From: an uncultured Clostridia bacterium
Lineage (GTDB): Bacteria > Bacillota > Clostridia > TANB77 > CAG-508
DNA length: 57,971 bases
Assembly: GCA_944387445.1 (NCBI GenBank)
Contig: CALXEX010000009.1
Coordinates: 1-57,971 of the forward strand
Reading direction: 5' to 3'
The position numbers and the translations under genes were made by a program. Below the pieces are notes generated by a model. It had not been told where the DNA came from. It did no database searches and was given only the letters and a program-made list of their open reading frames with translations. This document shows, piece after piece, positions 44,532 through 54,270 of this stretch (position 1 is the first letter of the stretch; the number at the start of each line of letters is the position of its first letter).

Positions 44532-45272
44532 TTAATTCAAAAATCTATCTAATAATTGTTTTCTACATAAATTTTCAAATTCATCATTTAAAGGTTCTAA
44601 AACAATATCTTCTTGATATTTTCTATCTAAACAATGTTTGATAATATAATCGGTAACTTCTGGATTTTTGGAAAGAAGAGGACCATGTAAATAAGTAGCA
44701 ATGACATTTTCTTTAAAAAAGCCTTCCTCTGTATCACCAAATTTATTTCCATTTCCAAATAAAACTTTTCCAAAAGGAGTAGGAATGTCATAAGTTTGTC
44801 CACCATGATTTTCAAATCCAATGACTTTTGAATCTTTACCATTTAAATTGACATTAAGAACAATATTTCCAATACATCTCTTTTTTCTATCTGAGATAGC
44901 TTCTGTATAATATGGAAATATTTCTAAACCAGGAATGATATTTCCTTCAACACCTTTATAATATTTACCAAATAATTGATAAGCACCACAAATTAATAAA
45001 AAGAATACACCTTCGTTTTCAGCTTCTTTGATTTCTTCTTTATATTTTATTAAATCTTCTGATAAAATACTTTGCTCATTGTCAGCTCCACCACCTGCAA
45101 AAATGATATCATAACTTTTAAAATCTGGTTTTTCATTACCAATAGAGTATCTATCAACAATACAGTTAAATCCTCGTTTTTCGAGTCTATATTTTAATAC
45201 TTGTATGTTTCCATAGTCACCATATAATTCTAACATATCAGGGTATAGGTATAGTATTTTTAATTCTTTCAT
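44532..45272 (-). CDS. gatD: Lipid II isoglutaminyl synthase, glutaminase subunit GatD
   Basis: A 246-residue class I glutamine amidotransferase-like protein. The nucleophile is Cys95 in LLICGAYQLFG, and His in ATYLHGPLL near the C-terminus completes the dyad. With MurT it amidates the D-Glu of lipid II to D-isoglutamine. RBS AAGGAGA. It lies 11 bases after murT in the same operon. Confidence 0.95.
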   Translation of the reverse strand: MKELKILYLYPDMLELYGDYGNIQVLKYRLEKRGFNCIVDRYSIGNEKPDFKSYDIIFAGGGADNEQSILSEDLIKYKEEIKEAENEGVFFLLICGAYQLFGKYYKGVEGNIIPGLEIFPYYTEAISDRKKRCIGNIVLNVNLNGKDSKVIGFENHGGQTYDIPTPFGKVLFGNGNKFGDTEEGFFKENVIATYLHGPLLSKNPEVTDYIIKHCLDRKYQEDIVLEPLNDEFENLCRKQLLDRFLN

Positions 45273-45283
45273 GATTGATCTCC

Positions 45284-46600
45284 TTATTTTAATTTTAAAA
45301 TTTCTGTTCTAGTAGGTTGTAAAGAAGTATAATTTGCAATAACATATTTTTTTGTTGTGTTGGTATATAAAGCCTTTACTGCTTGTTCTAGGTCTAAATA
45401 TGATTCTATTTTATTTGCATCAAATCCTGATGTTTTTATTCTAATGGCAATGTCATAACCTCTTGTTCCAGCAGTTACAATTCTTTTCACATTATTTAAA
45501 TTATCAAAATTAATATCCCAAATCCAAGAAACATCAAATCCATCTGCTTTATTATCATTTAAAACAAATAATAGCTCTTTTTCTTCATCATCTTCATTCA
45601 ATAATCGTAAACTGACATTGGCACCAGTTGGATTTTTAGCTAAGTTTATAATCGTAGGGGCATCTTTAATGACTAATTTTTCTAGTCTACCATTATTTAA
45701 TTCAAATTTTGATAATGCTTCTTGCATATATTTTGTATCAATATTGTATAAAGAACAACAGCTAATGACAGCTGTAAAATTATAGATAATATAGATACTA
45801 TTTGATTTGATTTTATATAAAGTATCATCTACTTCAAAAGTCATATCATTTAAATTAACATTTTTGGTTTCTTTATAAATTTCATTATCACCATATCCAC
45901 AATTTGGGCAAGTAAATTTTCCAATGTGAGAATATTGATAATATTCATATTCCAAACGTGTCTTACAAAATGGACAGAATTTTCCTTCTCCAGCTTCTTT
46001 CATATCATCTGTTGCATATGGATATCTATCAACATGAAAATAATATATATTTTGATTATCTGGATTTGCCTTTCCTAATCTTGCAACATTTGGATCATCA
46101 TTATTTAAAACTAAATTACCTGTATAGGTTTTTAGAAAGTCATTGATTTTTAAGATTAAAGATTCAACTTCACCATTTCTATCTAATTGGTCTCTGAAGA
46201 AATCTAGTACAACGAGGGTATCTAAGGGAAAGTCTTTAAATACTATTGGTACATAACCTTCATCAACTTCGAAAACTAAATAATCAGCTTTAACCTTTCC
46301 TGTTAAAGTACAGGATTTTAATAAAGTAGAAAGAATACCAGTTTCCATATTATTTCCTTCTTTATTACTAATAACTTTCTTTCCAGCAGTTTGAAAAACA
46401 TAGCCGATTGCATTGTTGGTCATCGTTTTACCATTTGTTGCCGTAATAGCAATAACAGGGCAGTTTACTTTGAAATATTTAAAAATTTCTGGATTCCAAT
46501 CAAAAGCAATTTTCCCTAAAAAGTTACCGCCATGCTTTCCGCATAGTTTTAATATTATATTTAATAGTTTCATTGCAAGTACAATAAAAAAGTTTTTCAT
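45284..46600 (-). CDS. murT: Lipid II isoglutaminyl synthase, ligase subunit MurT
   Basis: A 438-residue Mur ligase-family protein with a DUF1727 C-terminal domain. The ATP-binding motif TATNGKT is at 53-59. A Cys4 zinc ribbon (C209, C212, C231, C234), typical of MurT, is inserted in the central domain. It activates lipid II and receives ammonia from GatD. First gene of the pair; RBS AGGAGC. Confidence 0.95.
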   Translation of the reverse strand: MKNFFIVLAMKLLNIILKLCGKHGGNFLGKIAFDWNPEIFKYFKVNCPVIAITATNGKTMTNNAIGYVFQTAGKKVISNKEGNNMETGILSTLLKSCTLTGKVKADYLVFEVDEGYVPIVFKDFPLDTLVVLDFFRDQLDRNGEVESLILKINDFLKTYTGNLVLNNDDPNVARLGKANPDNQNIYYFHVDRYPYATDDMKEAGEGKFCPFCKTRLEYEYYQYSHIGKFTCPNCGYGDNEIYKETKNVNLNDMTFEVDDTLYKIKSNSIYIIYNFTAVISCCSLYNIDTKYMQEALSKFELNNGRLEKLVIKDAPTIINLAKNPTGANVSLRLLNEDDEEKELLFVLNDNKADGFDVSWIWDINFDNLNNVKRIVTAGTRGYDIAIRIKTSGFDANKIESYLDLEQAVKALYTNTTKKYVIANYTSLQPTRTEILKLK

Positions 46601-46759
46601 TTGTCATGCTCCTACCTCTATAAAATTTATATTTGCATTATAGCACAATAAGGAAAAAAGATAAAGTTTATTACTTGAAAAACCAAATGAAAAAATATAT
46701 AATGCAAAAGACAGATAAAAGTTACTTTTTTACAATATAAGAAATTTATAAGGAGATTA

Positions 46760-47569
46760 ATGATGATATATTTCAATAGTGAAAAAAAAATAAATGAATT
46801 AAAAGAAAAGATGAATAAAGATAATATATGTGTTTTTATGGATTATGATAAGACAATTACATCAAGCGATAGTGAAGACTCATGGGCGACCAGTGCTAAT
46901 AAAAAGGCAATGGGGATGGAAATAGCTAATGATTTAAATAAGCTTTATGAAAAATATGGTCCGATAGAATTAGATTATACGATAGACATGAAAGAAAAAG
47001 AAAAATACATGTTAGAATGGTATACAAAATCTATGAATTTATATTATACATATCATCTTACAAGTGAAAAACTAAAAAAATGTGTTAGTAATAGTTATCT
47101 AAAATTAAGAGAAGGAGCAAAAGATTTTCTTTCTAAATTATATGAAAATCAAATACCAGTAATTATCTTTTCAGCAGGCATTGGAAATGTAATAGAACAA
47201 TTTTTAAAAGAAAACAATTGTTATTATAGCAACATAATAATTATTGGTAATTTTATAAAGTTTGACGAAAATGGGGATATGATAAAATTTTCTGATAATA
47301 TTATTCATACATTAAATAAAAATATAGATAAATTAGAAAATTTAAAAGTAAAAGAAAGAATAAAAGAAAAGGATTATAGAATTGTGATTGGGGATTTAGT
47401 TGAGGATATTCACATGATGGGAGAATATCCAGAAAATAAATCTTTAAAGATAGGTTTTCTAAATAAGAATGTTACAGAAAATTTGGAAGTATATAAAAAG
47501 AATTTTGACATTGTTTTAACAGAAGACAATAATTTTTATGACATAGAGAAGTATATAAATATGGATTAA
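46760..47569 (+). CDS. HAD-family 5'-nucleotidase (UMPH-1/cN-III-like)
   Basis: A 269-residue haloacid dehalogenase-fold phosphatase. Motif I is MDYDKTIT, with nucleophile Asp28 and acid/base Asp30. IIFSAGIGNVIEQFL is motif II, and VIGDLVEDIHMMG is motif IV. The inserted helical cap with YDKTITSSDSEDSW and YMLEWYTKSMNLY matches the pyrimidine 5'-nucleotidase type III family. It should dephosphorylate nucleoside monophosphates in the cytoplasm. RBS AAGGAGA; a second ATG lies one codon later. Confidence 0.8.
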   Translation: MMIYFNSEKKINELKEKMNKDNICVFMDYDKTITSSDSEDSWATSANKKAMGMEIANDLNKLYEKYGPIELDYTIDMKEKEKYMLEWYTKSMNLYYTYHLTSEKLKKCVSNSYLKLREGAKDFLSKLYENQIPVIIFSAGIGNVIEQFLKENNCYYSNIIIIGNFIKFDENGDMIKFSDNIIHTLNKNIDKLENLKVKERIKEKDYRIVIGDLVEDIHMMGEYPENKSLKIGFLNKNVTENLEVYKKNFDIVLTEDNNFYDIEKYINMD

Positions 47570-47598
47570 TAAAAATGAAAAAAAGGAAGTAGATATAA

Positions 47599-48111
47599 AT
47601 GGATATAGAAGAAATACAAAAAAATAGTAATAACAAAGAAATAATATTACAAGCAGTAAAAGAAAGTGGGAAAAATTTAGAATTTGCATCAGAAGAATTA
47701 CAAGATGATAAAGAAGTCGTTATGGAAGCATTAAAACAAGATGGGGAAGCTCTAGAATTTGCCAGTATAAGATTAAAAGGAGATAAAGAAGTCTTACAAT
47801 TAGCTACAAAAACAGCACCTTGGACAATTTGTTATGCATCAGAAGAATTAGCAGGGGATAAAGAGATTATGTTAGAATGCTGTAAAAACTATGGACAAGC
47901 TTTATATTATGCATCAGAGGAATTAAGAGATGATAGAGATGTTGTAAAAACGGCAGTAGAAAATAAGGGGATTATTATCAAATATGCTAGTAAACGATTA
48001 ATCGATGATAAAGAATTAGCTGAAATTGCTGTAAAACAAAATAAACAAGCTTATCATTTTATATCTAATAAATTAAAACAAGATGAGGATATTAAAAAGT
48101 TAATGGAATAG
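47599..48111 (+). CDS. DUF4116 repeat protein
   Basis: A 170-residue helical-repeat protein. A 24-residue unit of the form x-LEFASEELQDDKEVVxxAxKxxG recurs about six times (residues 20-165), which is the DUF4116 pattern. Such repeats form solenoids for protein binding; no enzymatic motif is present. It starts 29 bases after the nucleotidase gene and probably shares its transcript. A terminator follows. Confidence 0.85.
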   Translation: MDIEEIQKNSNNKEIILQAVKESGKNLEFASEELQDDKEVVMEALKQDGEALEFASIRLKGDKEVLQLATKTAPWTICYASEELAGDKEIMLECCKNYGQALYYASEELRDDRDVVKTAVENKGIIIKYASKRLIDDKELAEIAVKQNKQAYHFISNKLKQDEDIKKLME

Positions 48112-48131
48112 AAAAAATTTGAATAGAAAAA

Positions 48132-48157
48132 CGACATCATTTTTGATGTCATTTTTT
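48132..48157 (+). terminator. Terminator of the nucleotidase-DUF4116 unit
   Basis: GACATCA/TGATGTC with a TTTT loop, then TTTTTT. Confidence 0.85.
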
Positions 48158-48274
48158 ATAACAAGTTATTCATATTTTTTTAATATAGGGGTTGAAAATT
48201 ATAATCATATAGCTTAGAATATATGAGAATTAAATATACAAAAATCAAGCAAAGGAAGAAAGGAAGGATTTTGT

Positions 48275-48817
48275 ATGAGAGTATTAGTTGTATCAGATAT
48301 TCATGGGTCAGGTTTATATGCTGACAAATTAAAAGAAATTATCAAAAAAGAAAAACCAGAAAAAATAATTGTATTAGGAGATTTATATTATCATGGACCT
48401 AGAAATCCATTAACAGATGGATATGACCCAATGAAGGTAACAAAACTATTAAATAGTGTAAAAGATAAGTTAGAAGTTGTAAGAGGGAACTGCGATGCAG
48501 AAGTAGACCAAATGGTTTCAGAATTTGATATAAAAGAACATATATTGGAAAAAATTAATGGAAAAAATATGTTTTTTACACATGGACATAAATATAATAT
48601 AGATAATTTGCCACCAGAAGATTTTGATATCATGTTTTATGGACATTTCCATACTTGCTTTATTAAAAAATATGATAATCAATTGTTTGTAAATCCAGGT
48701 TCTATATCATTACCAAAAGATAATACGCCACACAGTTATGCTATGATAGAAGAAAAAGACATTGTTATAAAAGATGTTGATGGAAATGTAGTAGAAGAAT
48801 ATAGATATAAAGAATGA
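48275..48817 (+). CDS. yfcE: YfcE-type metallophosphodiesterase
   Basis: A 180-residue calcineurin-like phosphoesterase. Metal-binding motifs are SDIHG at the start, GDLYYHGPRNP, RGNCD, FTHGHKYN and YGHFHTC. The family hydrolyses model phosphodiesters with Mn; the natural substrate is unsettled. RBS AAGGAAGG. A GGGACGTG-type palindrome follows the stop codon by 7 bases. Confidence 0.93.
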   Translation: MRVLVVSDIHGSGLYADKLKEIIKKEKPEKIIVLGDLYYHGPRNPLTDGYDPMKVTKLLNSVKDKLEVVRGNCDAEVDQMVSEFDIKEHILEKINGKNMFFTHGHKYNIDNLPPEDFDIMFYGHFHTCFIKKYDNQLFVNPGSISLPKDNTPHSYAMIEEKDIVIKDVDGNVVEEYRYKE

Positions 48818-48824
48818 AACATTA

Positions 48825-48925
48825 GGGACGTGTCAAAATGGACAAAAAATGGACAAAAGGGACAGACCTATTATTTTTAAAGGTCTGTCCCTTTTGTCCA
48901 TTTTTTGTCCATTTTGACACGTCCC
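48825..48925. repeat. 45-bp perfect palindrome (GGGACGTG family)
   Basis: Arms 48825-48869 and 48881-48925 are exact complements with an 11-base loop. Ends GGGACGTGTC and GGGACAGACC are shared with the elements at 20.8 and 39.9 kb. It lies between the convergent yfcE and Mg-ATPase genes and could end transcription from both, although it lacks a long T-run. Confidence 0.9.
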
Positions 48926-48936
48926 CATTAAACCAA

Positions 48937-51558
48937 TTAAATCCATTCTCCATATTTTTTGATATAAATCTTTTTAGCAAACATAGCTAAAATACAATAT
49001 AGGAACGTTACCACAAAGATTAACACAATATCTTCTCCAGCCATTGGAACTAATCCAATAAAGCTTCCTAAAGGTGTAAATGGTACGATAATACCTACTA
49101 AAATTAATAAGATAGAAGAGAAATATACCATTTTATTGGCATTACTTTGTATAAATGGTATTTTTGCTGTCCTAATAATATGCATTCCAACTAAGTTTGA
49201 AACAATGCTATATGAAAACCATATTGTTTGGAATAGAGCAGCTTCTCTAACACCAAAGATAAACCATAAGGAAGCAAATACAATTAAGTCAAAGATAGAA
49301 CTAACTGGCCCCATAAATAACATGAAATGTTTTAAACTCTTGATATCTAATTTTTTAGGTTTTCGTACGATTTCTGCGTCTACATCATCAAAAGGAAGTG
49401 TCATTTGACCAAAGTCATATAATAAACCTTCTACTAATAATTGAATAGGGGTTTCTGGTAAAAATGGTAAAGCAATACTTGCTACAATAACAGAGAGTAC
49501 TTCTCCAAAGTTAAAGCTTGTTGCCATTTTGATATATTTCATTAAATTGGCAAAGGTTTTTCTTCCTTCAGTTACACCATCTAATAAAACATTTAAATCT
49601 TTTTCTAAAAGAATAATATCTGCAGATTCTTTTGCAATATCTACAGCAGTATCTACTGAAATACCTACATCTGAATTTGTTAGGGAAGGACTATCATTAA
49701 TTCCATCGCCCATGTATCCAACAACGTTTCCATCTTCCTTTAAAAGTCTTACAATTCTAGCTTTTTGAATAGGAGATAGTTTTGCAAAAATATTATTTTT
49801 TCTGATTAATCTAAGGACAGCGACATCAGATAATTTATCTAATTCACTTCCTAAGATAATATGTTTAGATTTGATATTTACTTTGTCACAGATACATTTT
49901 GTAACTTCTGCATTATCACCTGTTAATACGATGACACGAATACCAGCTTTATTCATTCTTGCAACAGCTTCTTTAGCACTTTCTTTTGGTGGATCCAAGA
50001 AACCAATGAAACCGATTAATATCATATTCTTTTCATCTTTTACTTCAAAATCATAACCTGGTTCATTGCTATATTTTTTACAAACAGCAATAACTCTTAA
50101 ACCTTCTTTATTTAATCCTTTACTAATTCTTTGTATATTTTCTTTAATTTCTTTTGTTAGTGGAGAAATTTCACCTTTATATTCTACAGAAGTAGAAATA
50201 TTTAAAATTTCTTCCACAGCACCTTTGGTGATTAATTCATCTTTACCTTCTTCATTTTTTACGGCAATAGACAAACGTCTACGAGCAAAATCAAAAGGAA
50301 TTTCATCTAATTTTACATATTTACTAGTTAGCTCTGGCATATTGTACTCAGCTCCACGTTTGATAACAGCTTCGTCAATATTACTTCTTAAACCAGTTTG
50401 TAGGCTAGCATTCAAATATGCATATTTTAAAACACCAAGGTCTTCATCACCTTTTATATCCAAATACTTTTCCAAAACAATTTTATCTTCTGTTAATGTT
50501 CCAGTTTTATCTGTACATAAAATATTCATGGCACCAAAATTTTGAATGGCATCTAGTTTTTTTACAATTGTCTTTTTCTTAGACATTTTCACAGCACCTT
50601 TTGATAAACAAGAAGATAAAATAACAGGAAGAAGTAGTGGCGTAATTGCAATAGAAATCGCTACGGCAAACGTAAAAGCTGTTACAATACTGTGTTTTGA
50701 AAAATTAAGGATAAAGACAATAGGGATTATGATTAGCATAAAACGGATTAATAATTTACTAATACTTTCAATTCCTTTTTGGAAAGCTGTTTTTGGTTTA
50801 CCAGAAGTTAAGGTATGTGCAATTTTTCCAAAATAAGTAGAATCTGCTGTTTTAATAACAACACCTTTTGCACTACCAGAAATTACATTGGTTCCCATAA
50901 AACAAATCGTATCTAAATCAGCAATGCTATCTAAATCTTCTGGTTTCATTTCTGTTTCAACTAATTTTTTTACAGCATCAGATTCACCAGTTAAAGAAGA
51001 TTGTCCAACATATAAATCTGTGGCTTCAATAATTCTTAAATCAGCAGGAATCATGCTACCAGCAGATAAAATAACAATATCACCAAGTGTTACATCTTTG
51101 ATAGGAATTTGTATGTCTTTGCCATCTCTTAAAACATGACAAGTAGTGGCAACCAATTCTTTCAATTCGTTTGCTGCTTTATTTGAACGATATTCTTCGA
51201 AAAAGTCTAATAAGGTACTAGCCATAACCAAAATAGCAATAACGATAATATTGGCATAGCTTGGCGTTTCTGGTAAAATGACATCAGTATAACATAACAA
51301 TAAAGTAATTCCTAATAAAATTAAATTAAAAGGTGTAAATAAACTCTCAAAAAAGTAATGATACCATCTTTTGGGTTTGGCTTGTCTAATTATGTTTGGA
51401 CCTAACTGTTTTAACTTGTATTCAGCTTCTTGTGAGGTAAGACCATTCTCTTTAATTTTGTATTTTTTTATGAAGTCATTTTTTGACAGTAAACATTCTT
51501 GATCATAATGTTTACAAACATTTACTTCTTCTTTTGGATTTGACATAAGTGCAATCAT
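48937..51558 (-). CDS. mgtA: Magnesium-translocating P-type ATPase (MgtA/MgtB type)
   Basis: An 873-residue P-type ATPase. The phosphorylation motif is CTDKTGTLTED, the hinge motif is GDGINDSPSL, and TGDNAEVTK lies between them. The C-terminal part (SFNFGEVLSVIVASIALPFLPETPIQLLVEGLLYDFGQMTLPFDDVD) is characteristic of Mg importers. About ten membrane helices are seen. The start at 51558 has AAAGG only a few bases upstream; a second ATG at 51546 is possible. No M-box/ykoK-type riboswitch fits in the short leader. Confidence 0.9.
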   Translation of the reverse strand: MIALMSNPKEEVNVCKHYDQECLLSKNDFIKKYKIKENGLTSQEAEYKLKQLGPNIIRQAKPKRWYHYFFESLFTPFNLILLGITLLLCYTDVILPETPSYANIIVIAILVMASTLLDFFEEYRSNKAANELKELVATTCHVLRDGKDIQIPIKDVTLGDIVILSAGSMIPADLRIIEATDLYVGQSSLTGESDAVKKLVETEMKPEDLDSIADLDTICFMGTNVISGSAKGVVIKTADSTYFGKIAHTLTSGKPKTAFQKGIESISKLLIRFMLIIIPIVFILNFSKHSIVTAFTFAVAISIAITPLLLPVILSSCLSKGAVKMSKKKTIVKKLDAIQNFGAMNILCTDKTGTLTEDKIVLEKYLDIKGDEDLGVLKYAYLNASLQTGLRSNIDEAVIKRGAEYNMPELTSKYVKLDEIPFDFARRRLSIAVKNEEGKDELITKGAVEEILNISTSVEYKGEISPLTKEIKENIQRISKGLNKEGLRVIAVCKKYSNEPGYDFEVKDEKNMILIGFIGFLDPPKESAKEAVARMNKAGIRVIVLTGDNAEVTKCICDKVNIKSKHIILGSELDKLSDVAVLRLIRKNNIFAKLSPIQKARIVRLLKEDGNVVGYMGDGINDSPSLTNSDVGISVDTAVDIAKESADIILLEKDLNVLLDGVTEGRKTFANLMKYIKMATSFNFGEVLSVIVASIALPFLPETPIQLLVEGLLYDFGQMTLPFDDVDAEIVRKPKKLDIKSLKHFMLFMGPVSSIFDLIVFASLWFIFGVREAALFQTIWFSYSIVSNLVGMHIIRTAKIPFIQSNANKMVYFSSILLILVGIIVPFTPLGSFIGLVPMAGEDIVLIFVVTFLYCILAMFAKKIYIKKYGEWI

Positions 51559-51654
51559 CTACCTTTCTTTTGTTTGAATTTTCTCAATCATTATACCACA
51601 AGAAAATAGAAATAAAACAAATTGACCAAAAAATCTAAAATTTTTTATAAAATA

Positions 51655-51684
51655 TTGTAAAAATAGCATAGTTTTGTATATAAT
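51655..51684 (+). promoter_or_regulatory. Promoter of the AIM24 gene
   Basis: TTGTAA at 51655-51660, 18 bases, TATAAT at 51679-51684. Confidence 0.7.
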
Positions 51685-51715
51685 AGTTTTGAAAAAATAG
51701 AAGGAGGTATTATTT

Positions 51716-52516
51716 ATGATATCAGTTAAAAACTTATTTGATAATGATGATGTGAAAATTATTGATAGAAAGGGAAATATTTCAGTAGTTGAATTTCAAA
51801 GAGATGTTAGTGTAAATAAAATTACAGCAATGTCAGAATATTTTGCTGCAAAAATGAATGTGAGAAGAAGACAAGTTGTGATTCAATTACAAGGAGATGA
51901 ATATGTAACAAGTGCTGGAGCAATGCAATGGATGGCTGGAAATATAGAGTCAAAAACAAATGTAAAAGGTGTTGGTGATTTTATAGGAAAAGCGATAAAG
52001 GGAAGTGTAACAAGTGAATCAACAGTAAAACCTAAATATCATGGTACAGGATTATTAGCATTAGAACCAACCTATAACTACATTTTATTAGAAGATGTTA
52101 GTGCTTGGAATGGAAGTATGGTATTAGAAGATGGATTATTCTTAGCTTGTGAAGCTAGTTTAAATACAAATGTTGTTATGAGAAGTAATTTGTCTTCAGC
52201 TGTATTAGGTGGAGAAGGATTATTCAATTTAAAATTATCAGGACAAGGAATTGCAGTTCTAGAAAGTCCAGTTCCAAGAGAAGAATTAATTGAAGTAGAA
52301 TTACAAAATGATCAAATCAAAATTGATGGAAATATGGCAATTGCATGGTCTGATTCATTAGACTTTACTGTAGAAAAATCTACAAGAAGTTTACTAGGTT
52401 CAGCAGTTGCTGGAGAAGGATTTGTAAATGTCTATAGAGGAACAGGGAAAATCTTAATGTCACCAGTTAGACCAGAAGCAACAAATAATATATTGACATA
52501 TAGATCTAAAAAATAA
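51716..52516 (+). CDS. AIM24/TRAP-like beta protein
   Basis: A 266-residue, mostly beta protein of the AIM24 family (formerly DUF124). GTGLLALEPTYNYILLEDVSAWNGSMVLEDGLFLACEASLNTNV and GGEGLFNLKLSGQGIAVLESP are typical. The fold resembles the trp RNA-binding attenuation protein; bacterial members have no settled function. RBS AGGAGGT. Single-gene unit. Confidence 0.88.
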   Translation: MISVKNLFDNDDVKIIDRKGNISVVEFQRDVSVNKITAMSEYFAAKMNVRRRQVVIQLQGDEYVTSAGAMQWMAGNIESKTNVKGVGDFIGKAIKGSVTSESTVKPKYHGTGLLALEPTYNYILLEDVSAWNGSMVLEDGLFLACEASLNTNVVMRSNLSSAVLGGEGLFNLKLSGQGIAVLESPVPREELIEVELQNDQIKIDGNMAIAWSDSLDFTVEKSTRSLLGSAVAGEGFVNVYRGTGKILMSPVRPEATNNILTYRSKK

Positions 52517-52688
52517 AGAAGAATCATATAAAATAAAAAGGTTATAGCAAATGTACATAGAATTTTTGGATTTTATGTACAATTTTTATTTCCTAATACA
52601 TAATATATAAAAATGCAGACTATACAAATGTACGAAAATATGATACAACTATGATGAAATAAAATACACAAAAGAGGGGAAAAAAGAT

Positions 52689-53471
52689 ATGAATATAGAT
52701 ATGTTAATTATATTGATTATTCCATTTTTAGGAACACTTTTAGGTTCAGCAATGGTATTTTTTATGAAAAAATCCATTCATAAAACAGTAGAAAAATTAT
52801 TAATAGGTTTTGCAGCAGGTGTCATGATGGCAGCTTCTATTTGGTCACTACTTATGCCATCTATGGAAATGGCGACAGAACAACATGAAATTTCATGGTT
52901 ACCAGCGGTTATTGGATTTTTATTAGGAATTGGTTTTCTATTGCTTTTAGATAGTATCATACCACATTTACATTTACATACAGATAAACCAGAAGGAATT
53001 AAGGCAAAAATAAAAGAATCCACTATGCTTGTTTTTGCTGTAACACTTCATAATATTCCAGAAGGAATGGCTATGGGAGTAACATTAGCAGGAGCGATGA
53101 TAGGAAATGTGGGAATTAGTTTAGCAGGTGCCATTAGTTTAGCAATTGGTATAGCGATTCAAAACTTTCCAGAAGGTGCTATTATATCTATGCCATTAAG
53201 AAGCCAGGGAATATCTAAGTTAAAGGCATTTGTGTATGGAACATTATCTGGCATTGTAGAACCGATTGCAGCGATTATTACAATTCTATTAACCAATGCG
53301 ATTGTACCAATATTACCATATTTATTAGCTTTTGCAGCAGGAGCTATGATATATGTTGTCGTAGAAGAATTGATTCCGGAATCACAAGAAGGAGACCATT
53401 CTAACATGGGAACAATTGGTGTAGCAATTGGTTTTGTGATTATGATGATATTAGATGTGGCATTGGGGTAA
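52689..53471 (+). CDS. ZIP-family metal transporter
   Basis: A 260-residue membrane protein with eight likely helices. The two metal-site helices are plain: HNIPEGMAMGV and QNFPEGAIISMPL. A His-rich HLHLHT sits in the loop between helices 3 and 4. It resembles ZupT and should import zinc or another divalent metal; direction and ion are not certain. RBS AGAGGGG. Confidence 0.92.
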   Translation: MNIDMLIILIIPFLGTLLGSAMVFFMKKSIHKTVEKLLIGFAAGVMMAASIWSLLMPSMEMATEQHEISWLPAVIGFLLGIGFLLLLDSIIPHLHLHTDKPEGIKAKIKESTMLVFAVTLHNIPEGMAMGVTLAGAMIGNVGISLAGAISLAIGIAIQNFPEGAIISMPLRSQGISKLKAFVYGTLSGIVEPIAAIITILLTNAIVPILPYLLAFAAGAMIYVVVEELIPESQEGDHSNMGTIGVAIGFVIMMILDVALG

Positions 53472-53533
53472 ATTGACATAATCATCAAACAAATGGTAGA
53501 TGAAAAAAATGAATCAGAATAAAGGAGTACAAA

Positions 53534-54139
53534 ATGAACACAAATAAATTTTTTAAAGAAATATATGGAGATGCAGATGGAATCTACATGAGTTGTCCAG
53601 AAGTCATAAGTGAACATTTAGCTAAAAGGTTATCTAAGTATAAAACAGGTGTAGAACTATGTTGTGCACTAGGAATGACAGTTATTCAATTAGCCAAAAA
53701 ACTAGATTATGTTTATGGAATCGATATGGAGAAAGAACGAATTATATCTGCAAAGAAGAATGCACAATTATATGGTGTTCAAAATAAAACAGAATTTATA
53801 CAAGGAAATGTTTTAGATGAAAATCTTCTAAAGCGTATACAAGCAGAAGTTGCTATATTAGATCCAGATTGGAGTGCCGGAAGTAACAAAAAAGAACATG
53901 TAGCAGATTTGGAAATGACGCAACCGAGTATAAAGGACATGTTTTATAAAGCAAAAGAGAATATAACACATAACTTGGTATTAAGAATTCCGAATACATT
54001 TACTTTTGAAATATTAAATGTTTTAGGAAAATGTGAGATTGAAAATATTATCTGGGATAATATAGTTAGGTTTAAATATGCTTTTTTTACAGACGATATT
54101 GTTGAGAATAAAGAAACCAATTCCTATTTTACGATATAA
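53534..54139 (+). CDS. TGS1-like class I methyltransferase
   Basis: A 201-residue SAM-dependent methyltransferase. The SAM-binding motif is VELCCALGMTVIQLA (motif I), followed by VYGIDMEKERIISAKKNA. The catalytic-type motif IV reads DPDWS (110-114), which together with the N-terminal DADGIYMSCPE block matches the trimethylguanosine synthase family (RNA cap guanine-N2 methyltransferase). In bacteria these proteins must have another substrate, probably an RNA or nucleotide guanine. RBS AAAGGAG. Confidence 0.75.
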   Translation: MNTNKFFKEIYGDADGIYMSCPEVISEHLAKRLSKYKTGVELCCALGMTVIQLAKKLDYVYGIDMEKERIISAKKNAQLYGVQNKTEFIQGNVLDENLLKRIQAEVAILDPDWSAGSNKKEHVADLEMTQPSIKDMFYKAKENITHNLVLRIPNTFTFEILNVLGKCEIENIIWDNIVRFKYAFFTDDIVENKETNSYFTI

Positions 54140-54270
54140 ATTAATCTAAAAAATACAGAAAAATAAATTAAAGAATACAAGTTCTTTTAGCGATATATAT
54201 TGCAATTTTTATTACAATATTGTTAAAATAAAATTAATAAATGAAATTATATGACGAAAAGGAGATTTAT

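Noticed and set aside
51559..51715. M-box (ykoK) magnesium riboswitch before the Mg-ATPase
   Set aside because: The divergent gap is only about 157 bases, AT-rich, and shows none of the expected paired elements; the AIM24 promoter occupies part of it.
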